Of a DNA stretch of 64,000 bases, positions 57,930 to 64,000 are shown in pieces. The DNA is from JALSRD01 sp964476595 (lineage in GTDB: Bacteria > Desulfobacterota > Desulfobacteria > Desulfobacterales > JALSRD01): the NCBI GenBank assembly GCA_964476595.1, contig CAYZCL010000108.1:1-64000 (forward strand), given 5' to 3'. The notes under the pieces are model-generated. The model did not search any database. It was given only the letters and a program-made list of their open reading frames with translations, and was not told where the DNA came from. Positions within the stretch are counted from its first letter, which is position 1. Each line of letters opens with the position of its first letter. The position numbers and the translations under genes were made by a program.

Positions 57930-58476
57930 GGATTTCCTTCTCTTTTTCCGCGTAGAGTTCGTCGATCATCTTGATGAACTCGTCGGTGATCTTCTGGACT
58001 TCGTCCTGCCCCCGGAAGGCGTCGTCCTCGGAGACGTCGCCGTCTTTTTTCAGGCTCTTGATCATCTCGTTGGCGTCGCGGCGGATGTTGCGGATGCCGA
58101 TCTTGTGGTCCTCGGCGATCTTGTGCACCACCTTGACCAGCTGCTTGCGCCGCTCCTCGGTCAGCGGCGGCACCGAGATGCGGATCAGCTTGCCGTCGCT
58201 CGAAGGGGTCAGGCCCAGATCGGACTTCAGGATGGCCTTCTCGATCTCCTTGATGGCCGAGACGTCCCAGGGCTGGATCACGATCAGGCGGCTTTCGGGA
58301 ACCGACAGGGTGGCCATCTGGTTGAGCGGGGTGGGCGTTCCGTAGTAGTCGGCGCGGATGCCGTCCAGCAGCGACAGCGAGGCACGGCCGGTGCGCACCC
58401 GGTTGAGTTCGTTCTTCAGCGACGCGATGGTCTTCTCCATACTCTGCCGGGTGTCGTCGTAAATCTCCTGGAGCAT
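57919..58476 (-). CDS. frr: Ribosome recycling factor
   Basis: A 185-residue RRF that splits post-termination ribosomes with EF-G. Typical sequences: SLKNELNRVRTGRASLSLLDGI, YYGTPTPLNQMATLSVPESR (trimmed) and SVPPLTEERRKQLVKVVHKIAED. Length is exact for the family. AGGGGAGAG precedes the ATG. It follows pyrH by 32 bp. Confidence 0.97.
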   Translation of the reverse strand: MLQEIYDDTRQSMEKTIASLKNELNRVRTGRASLSLLDGIRADYYGTPTPLNQMATLSVPESRLIVIQPWDVSAIKEIEKAILKSDLGLTPSSDGKLIRISVPPLTEERRKQLVKVVHKIAEDHKIGIRNIRRDANEMIKSLKKDGDVSEDDAFRGQDEVQKITDEFIKMIDELYAEKEKEILEF

Positions 58477-58508
58477 GATCTCTCCCCTCTTCTACGGTTG
58501 CGCGGTTA

Positions 58509-59222
58509 TCAGCCTTCGATGCGGGTGCCCACGTTTTCACCGCAGACCACCCGCCGGATGTTGTCCTTGACGTCCAGTTTGAAAACGGTCAGCGGCAGGT
58601 TGTTGTCCATGGCCAGGGAGATGGCGGTGGCGTCCATGACGCGCAGCCGGTTCTCCAGCACGTTCATGTAAGTCGTCTGGCGGATGAAGCGGGCCGACTT
58701 GTCCGTGACCGGGTCGGCGTCGTAGAGCCCGTCCACCTTGGTGGCCTTGAGCAGGATCTCGGCGTGGATCTCCTGCCCGCGCAGCACGGCCGCCGTGTCG
58801 GTGGTGAAGTACGGGTTGCCGGTGCCGGCGGCGAAGATCACCACGCGGCCGCGCTCCAGGTGGCGGATGGCGCGCCGCAGGATGTAGGGCTCGGCCACCT
58901 CGTGCATGGAGATGGCGGTCAGCACGCGGGTCTGCATGCCCATCTTCTCCAGGGCGTCCTGCAGGGCCAGGCTGTTCATCACCGTGGCCAGCATGCCCAT
59001 GTGATCGGCCGAGGCACGGTCCATGCCGTGGGCCGTGCCCACCATGCCGCGGAAGATGTTGCCGCCGCCCACCACAATGGCGATCTGAACGCCCAGGTCG
59101 TAGACCGAGCGCACCTCTCCGGCCACGTAGCGGATCATCTCCACGCTGATGCCGTACTCCTGCTCGCCCATCAGGGCCTCGCCGCTGAGTTTGAGCAGTA
59201 TGCGCTTGTATCGGGGCTTCAT
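58509..59222 (-). CDS. pyrH: UMP kinase PyrH
   Basis: A 237-residue bacterial UMP kinase (hexameric, amino-acid-kinase fold) converting UMP to UDP. Opening YKRILLKLSGEALMG, IAIVVGGGNIFRG, GTGNPYFTTDTAA and DGLYDADPVTDKSA are diagnostic. GGAGGG precedes the ATG. It lies 9 bp behind tsf. Confidence 0.97.
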   Translation of the reverse strand: MKPRYKRILLKLSGEALMGEQEYGISVEMIRYVAGEVRSVYDLGVQIAIVVGGGNIFRGMVGTAHGMDRASADHMGMLATVMNSLALQDALEKMGMQTRVLTAISMHEVAEPYILRRAIRHLERGRVVIFAAGTGNPYFTTDTAAVLRGQEIHAEILLKATKVDGLYDADPVTDKSARFIRQTTYMNVLENRLRVMDATAISLAMDNNLPLTVFKLDVKDNIRRVVCGENVGTRIEG

Positions 59223-59231
59223 GAGGGGTGT

Positions 59232-59828
59232 CTACCCTCCGATCTGGAAGCGCGCGAACCGCTTGATGGTGATGTTCTCGCCGATCTTGGCGATCATCTC
59301 GTTGATCAGGTCGGCGACCGTCTTGTCGGGGTCCTTGACGTACTGCTGGTTGAGCAGGCAGTTCTCCTGGTAGAACTTCTTGAGCTTGCCCTCGGCGATC
59401 TTGTCGACGATGTTGTCGGGCTTGCCCATCTCCCGGGCCTGGCCGCGGTAGATTTCCATCTCCTTCTCGACGGTCTCGGCCGGCACGTCCTCGGCGGAGA
59501 TGGCCAGCGGATTGGTGGCCGCGATGTGCATGGCCACGTTGCGGGCGAATTCCACGAAGTCCTCGTTCTTGGCCACGAAGTCCGTCTCGCAGGTCACCTC
59601 GACCAGCACGCCGATCTTGCCGCCCATGTGGATGTAGGACTGGATGGTGCCCTCGGTCATGGCGCGGCCGGCGCGCTTCTGGGCGGTGGCCAGGCCCTTC
59701 TTGCGCAGGAACTCGACGGCCTTGTCCATGTCGCCGTCGCACTCTCCGAGGGCCTGCTTGCAGTCCATTATACCGGCGCCGGTTTTGGCGCGGAGCTGTT
59801 TGACCATTTCTGCACTGATTGCCGTCAT
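59232..59828 (-). CDS. tsf: Translation elongation factor Ts
   Basis: A 198-residue EF-Ts, the guanine nucleotide exchange factor of EF-Tu. N-terminal EMVKQLRAKTGAGIMDCKQAL and EVTCETDFVAKNEDF are the core signature; the protein is the short type that lacks part of the second subdomain of E. coli EF-Ts (283 residues). AGGAGA sets the ATG start at MTAISAEM. It follows rpsB by 131 bp. Confidence 0.97.
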   Translation of the reverse strand: MTAISAEMVKQLRAKTGAGIMDCKQALGECDGDMDKAVEFLRKKGLATAQKRAGRAMTEGTIQSYIHMGGKIGVLVEVTCETDFVAKNEDFVEFARNVAMHIAATNPLAISAEDVPAETVEKEMEIYRGQAREMGKPDNIVDKIAEGKLKKFYQENCLLNQQYVKDPDKTVADLINEMIAKIGENITIKRFARFQIGG

Positions 59829-59959
59829 AGCGTTGTCTCCTGGTGATGATACTGAAAGGCGTCCGCCTTCAGGTGTCTGGTTTGCGGCGCTTGCCGGTCC
59901 GGCAAGCGCGTCCCTGTGCACGTCGATCGGCGGGGGCGACGCCCCGCGATCGGTGTCGT

Positions 59960-60931
59960 CTATTCCGCCGGTTCGGCCGGTGTAGGTTCCTCGGCCGTTG
60001 CGGGCGCAGCCGGCGTACTCTCCTCGGCCGGGGCACCCTCTTCGGCAGGCGCCGCCGCCGGGGCACTGTCTTCGGCCGGCGCGGCGGCCGGTTCGCTGGT
60101 GGCCCGCTTGATGATCTCGATCACCGGCCCCTCGGTGCCGTCGGAGATCACCTTGCGTTCGCCGGGCTTGAGGTCGGCGGCCGCGGCCACGGTCTCGCTC
60201 TTCTCCTCCTCGCCGCCCTTGTCCGCCAAGGCCTGCTGCTTCTCCTCGTAGCGCTGGCGGCCGTCGATGCAGGCATCGGCGATGCGCGAGGTGATCAGCC
60301 GGATGGAGCGGATGGCGTCGTCGTTGCCGGGGATGATATAGTCGATCTCGTCCGGGTCGCAGTTGGTGTCCACGATGGCCACGATAGGGATGTTCAGGCG
60401 CCGCCCCTCGCGCACGGCGATGGCCTCGTTCTTGGGGTCCACCACGAAGAGCGCCCCGGGAAGCCCCTTCATGTTGCGGATACCGCCCAGGTTGGCGTCC
60501 AGCTTGCGACGCTCCTTGGCCATCTTCAGGCGCTCCTTCTTGGGGTACATGTTGATGGAGCCGTCGAGCTCGATGCCGTTGAGGTAGTTGAGGCGGTCGA
60601 TGCTCTTGCGGATGGTCTGGAAGTTGGTCAGCATGCCGCCCAGCCAGCGGTTGTGCACGTAAAACATCTCGCAGCGGTTGGCTTCCTCATAGATCGACTC
60701 GCGGGCCTGTTTCTTGGTGCCCACGAACAGGATCGAGCCCCCGTTGGCCACCGTGTCGGCCACGAAATCGTAGGCCGTGCGGAACATGCGCACGGTTTTC
60801 TGCAGATCGATGATGTAGATGCCGTTGCGGGCCCCGAAGATGTACGGTTTCATCTTGGGGTTCCAGCGGCGGGTCTGGTGCCCGAAGTGGACACCGGCTT
60901 CCAGCAGTTCTTTCATGGTGATGTAAGCCAT
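59960..60931 (-). CDS. rpsB: 30S ribosomal protein S2 with an Ala/Pro/Glu-rich tail
   Basis: A 323-residue S2. Residues 1-250 are normal (MKELLEAGVHFGHQTRRWNPKM, trimmed; FVGTKKQARESI; NRWLGGMLTNFQTI; FVVDPKNEAIAVREG). The last ~70 residues are an acidic low-complexity tail made of APAEE-like repeats, absent in E. coli S2 (241 residues). AAGGAG sets the start at MAYITM. First gene of the run; a sigma-70-type promoter and a short TTTCCGG-TG-CCGGAAA leader hairpin precede it. Confidence 0.96.
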   Translation of the reverse strand: MAYITMKELLEAGVHFGHQTRRWNPKMKPYIFGARNGIYIIDLQKTVRMFRTAYDFVADTVANGGSILFVGTKKQARESIYEEANRCEMFYVHNRWLGGMLTNFQTIRKSIDRLNYLNGIELDGSINMYPKKERLKMAKERRKLDANLGGIRNMKGLPGALFVVDPKNEAIAVREGRRLNIPIVAIVDTNCDPDEIDYIIPGNDDAIRSIRLITSRIADACIDGRQRYEEKQQALADKGGEEEKSETVAAAADLKPGERKVISDGTEGPVIEIIKRATSEPAAAPAEDSAPAAAPAEEGAPAEESTPAAPATAEEPTPAEPAE

Positions 60932-61041
60932 TTCGTCTCCTTTTCTCTGGTTTTTTTCCTCCGCTCCCCTCATCCCGGCCCTTCCACCGTTTCCGGCACC
61001 GGAAAAGCGGTCCGGGAGCGTGCGATTTATGGTAAACGGAC

Positions 61042-61070
61042 TTCGTATCAGACCTTGGCGATGGGATCAA
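61042..61070 (-). promoter_or_regulatory. Promoter for the rpsB operon
   Basis: On the minus strand TTGATC, a 17-bp spacer and TACGAA, giving a leader of roughly 105 nt before rpsB. Confidence 0.42.
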
Positions 61071-61145
61071 CCGTTTTATTGATGTTTTTCCAAAATACCG
61101 GCGCGGGCGAATGGGTCGACGACCGGCGGCGCCCACCCGAACCGG

Positions 61146-62034
61146 TCACGGCACCGTGGCGGCCACTTTCAAGACGCGCCGATGTCCGCTGTAGTCCTTC
61201 AGAAAAGCCGGTTCGGCGTACCTCCCGGTCCGCCGGACGATGTCCGCCACGGCCGTGTGCTGCCCGGCGCCGATCTCCAGCAGCAGCCACCCGCCGGGCA
61301 CGAGGTACGCCGGCGCCCGCGCCACGACTTCGCGGATGTCGGCCAGGCCGTCGGGGCCGCCGTCCAGGGCGCCGCGGGGCTCGTGGCGCCGGATCTCGAC
61401 GGGCAGCGTCTCGATATCGGCCGACGGGATGTAGGGCGGGTTGCAGACCACCAGGTCGAAAAGCGCGCGGCCCTCGGCCAGGGACCGGAACCAGTGCGAG
61501 CCGAAGAAGTACACGGAGGTGTCTTTCAGGTGGCGGCGGGCGTTCCCGCGGGCCACGGCCAGGGCGCGCGGGCTGCGGTCGGCGGCGAAAAACAGGTGGC
61601 CGCCGGCATCGGCCGCCAGCGCCACCACCACGGCCCCGCTGCCGGTGCCCAGGTCCAGCACGCGGCGGCGCCGGCCGGACTCCCCGGGGGAGCGCAGCAC
61701 CTCGAGGGCGGCTTCCACCAGGTGCTCGGTCTCGGGCCGCGGGATCAGCACGTCGGGTGTGACCGCCAGATCCTGGTTCCAGAAGGACCGCACCCCCAGG
61801 ATGTATGCGGTGGGCTCCCCGGCGGTGCGCCGCCGGATGAGGGCCTTGAAGGCCGCCAGTTCCTCCGGCGAGAGGGGCTGGTCGAAACGCAGGTATAGGT
61901 CGATCTTGGCGACGCCCAGGGCGTGGGCCAGCAGCAACTCGGCGGTGGTGCGGGGGGAGTCGATGTGCCGGTCGGTGAAATAGGCGGTGGTCCAGCGCAG
62001 GACGCTCAGGATGGTCCAGGCGGCCGGTTCGGTC

Positions 62035-62045
<11 letters not shown>
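61146..62045 (-). CDS. prmC: Release factor glutamine methyltransferase PrmC
   Basis: A 299-residue SAM-dependent enzyme that methylates the Gln of the GGQ motif in RF1 and RF2. The SAM motif VLDLGTGSGAVVVALA and the catalytic NPPY in VVCNPPYIPSADI are present; the helical N-terminal domain matches. Its ATG overlaps the end of prfA, which encodes its substrate, by 11 nt. Confidence 0.95.
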
Positions 62046-63117
<1,072 letters not shown>

Positions 63118-63165
63118 GTCTGCTGCAGCTCCGGCGGGGCGGCCGCCCCGTCATTTCAGCCCCTG

Positions 63166-63210
63166 AAAAAAACCGGCCGGCCACGCGAAGGGTTCACGCG
63201 CGGCCGGCGG
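63166..63210 (-). terminator. Intrinsic terminator after rpmE
   Basis: On the minus strand an 11-bp stem with one G-T pair (63197-63207 with 63177-63187), a 9-nt loop, CCGG and seven T. It ends the rho-rpmE transcript, 75 bp behind the rpmE stop. Confidence 0.8.
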
Positions 63211-63285
63211 AAAGAAGCGGAGCGCCGGTTGCCGTCACGGGCCGGCGGCGCGGCCGCGGGCCTCCGTGGCCCCGGAAAGGGCGGA

Positions 63286-63513
63286 TCAGGACTCGGCCTG
63301 GTCCTGTTTCTTCTGAAATTTCTCGTATTTCTTGCGGAAACGCTCGATGCGCCCCGCAGTGTCCACCAGCTTCTGCTTGCCGGTGAAGAACGGGTGGCAC
63401 TGGGAGCAGATTTCCACCCGAATGTCCTTTTTGGTCGATCCCACCTTCATGGTGTATCCGCAGGCGCACGTGATGGTGGTCTCTTCGTACGCCGGGTGAA
63501 TGTCCGGTTTCAT
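63286..63513 (-). CDS. rpmE: 50S ribosomal protein L31 (zinc-binding C+ type)
   Basis: A 75-residue L31. The four zinc cysteines of the C+ form are present: CAC (16/18) and CSQC (36/39), so this is not the zinc-free paralogue used under zinc starvation. A short Lys/Gln-rich tail follows. AAGGAGAG precedes the ATG. It lies 73 bp behind rho. Confidence 0.96.
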   Translation of the reverse strand: MKPDIHPAYEETTITCACGYTMKVGSTKKDIRVEICSQCHPFFTGKQKLVDTAGRIERFRKKYEKFQKKQDQAES

Positions 63514-63586
63514 CTCGCATCTCTCCTTGCTTTTGAGGCTGTCGGGTTTCGGGAACCGGCCGCCGGGTAGCCGTCCCGAAAGCCGA

Positions 63587-64000
<414 letters not shown>

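Overview
The window is GC-rich chromosomal DNA from a Gram-negative bacterium, most likely an anaerobic member of the Desulfobacterota (the former Deltaproteobacteria). This is inferred from gene content: a secreted superoxide reductase-like protein, UPF0280, an AMIN-domain cell-wall amidase, lipoproteins with lipoboxes, a fused PurS-PurL, several sigma-54-type promoters, and the dnaG-rpoD and rho-rpmE-prfA-prmC clusters. Nothing suggests a plasmid, prophage, insertion sequence or CRISPR array, and there is no rRNA. Genes are dense and often overlap by 1 to 20 bases. The many long open frames antisense to real genes are artefacts of high GC.

Layout. 1-4.2 kb holds the edge of a leftward gene, a small DUF4124 protein, tRNA-Leu, a cysteine-rich zinc-ribbon protein, a secreted subtilisin-type protease with an STN-like domain, and a leftward pair (Rossmann protein, exported superoxide reductase-like protein). 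4.3-8.1 kb is a rightward operon: maf, yggS, queH and an M48 protease with TPRs. 8.1-18.6 kb runs leftward: a GAF-GspE ATPase, a small membrane protein, a crotonase, a DMT exporter, an AMIN-amidase, mutS, lapA and a HIT protein. 18.6-25.7 kb is a tightly overlapping leftward set (TPR lipoprotein, LolB-like lipoprotein, Mut7-C nuclease, ATP-grasp enzyme, dGTPase, UPF0280) with a sigma-32 family factor upstream. 25.9-30.4 kb runs rightward: tRNA-Arg, a PocR sensor, an SPFH protein with three zinc ribbons plus an unclassified zinc-ribbon partner behind a sigma-54-type promoter, and a PfkB kinase. 30.5-41.3 kb runs leftward: an HPr-domain protein, rnpB, a C4 zinc-ribbon coiled-coil protein, a Nif3-family protein, a CAU tRNA, rpoD, dnaG, hisA, a lipoprotein, hisB, a tiny arginine-rich protein with its own sigma-54-type promoter and distal inverted repeat, and tRNA-Ala. 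41.4-51.3 kb holds a YcaO-TPR protein, a dynamin-like GTPase, a small cysteine protein, an AlgH-family protein, a methyltransferase, a hotdog thioesterase, an ExeA/GspB pair and an HD-GYP response regulator. 51.4-64 kb is leftward core machinery: rho, rpmE | prfA, prmC | rpsB, tsf, pyrH, frr, uppS, cdsA, rseP, purSL, purQ.

How it fits together. The right end couples translation (S2, EF-Ts, RRF, RF1 and its methylase, L31), undecaprenyl and phospholipid precursor synthesis, intramembrane proteolysis and purine synthesis. The centre holds both housekeeping and sigma-32-type transcription factors. The most distinctive signals are two sigma-54-type promoters: one in front of the SPFH/zinc-ribbon pair, and one with a perfect 11-bp inverted repeat about 130 bp upstream in front of a 61-residue Arg-rich protein. 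Three genes (maf, the methyltransferase and the PfkB kinase) have good sigma-70-type promoters whose -10 box lies only 6-7 nt before the start codon, so they may be leaderless. All functions are read from sequence motifs and recalled family knowledge; no database search was possible.
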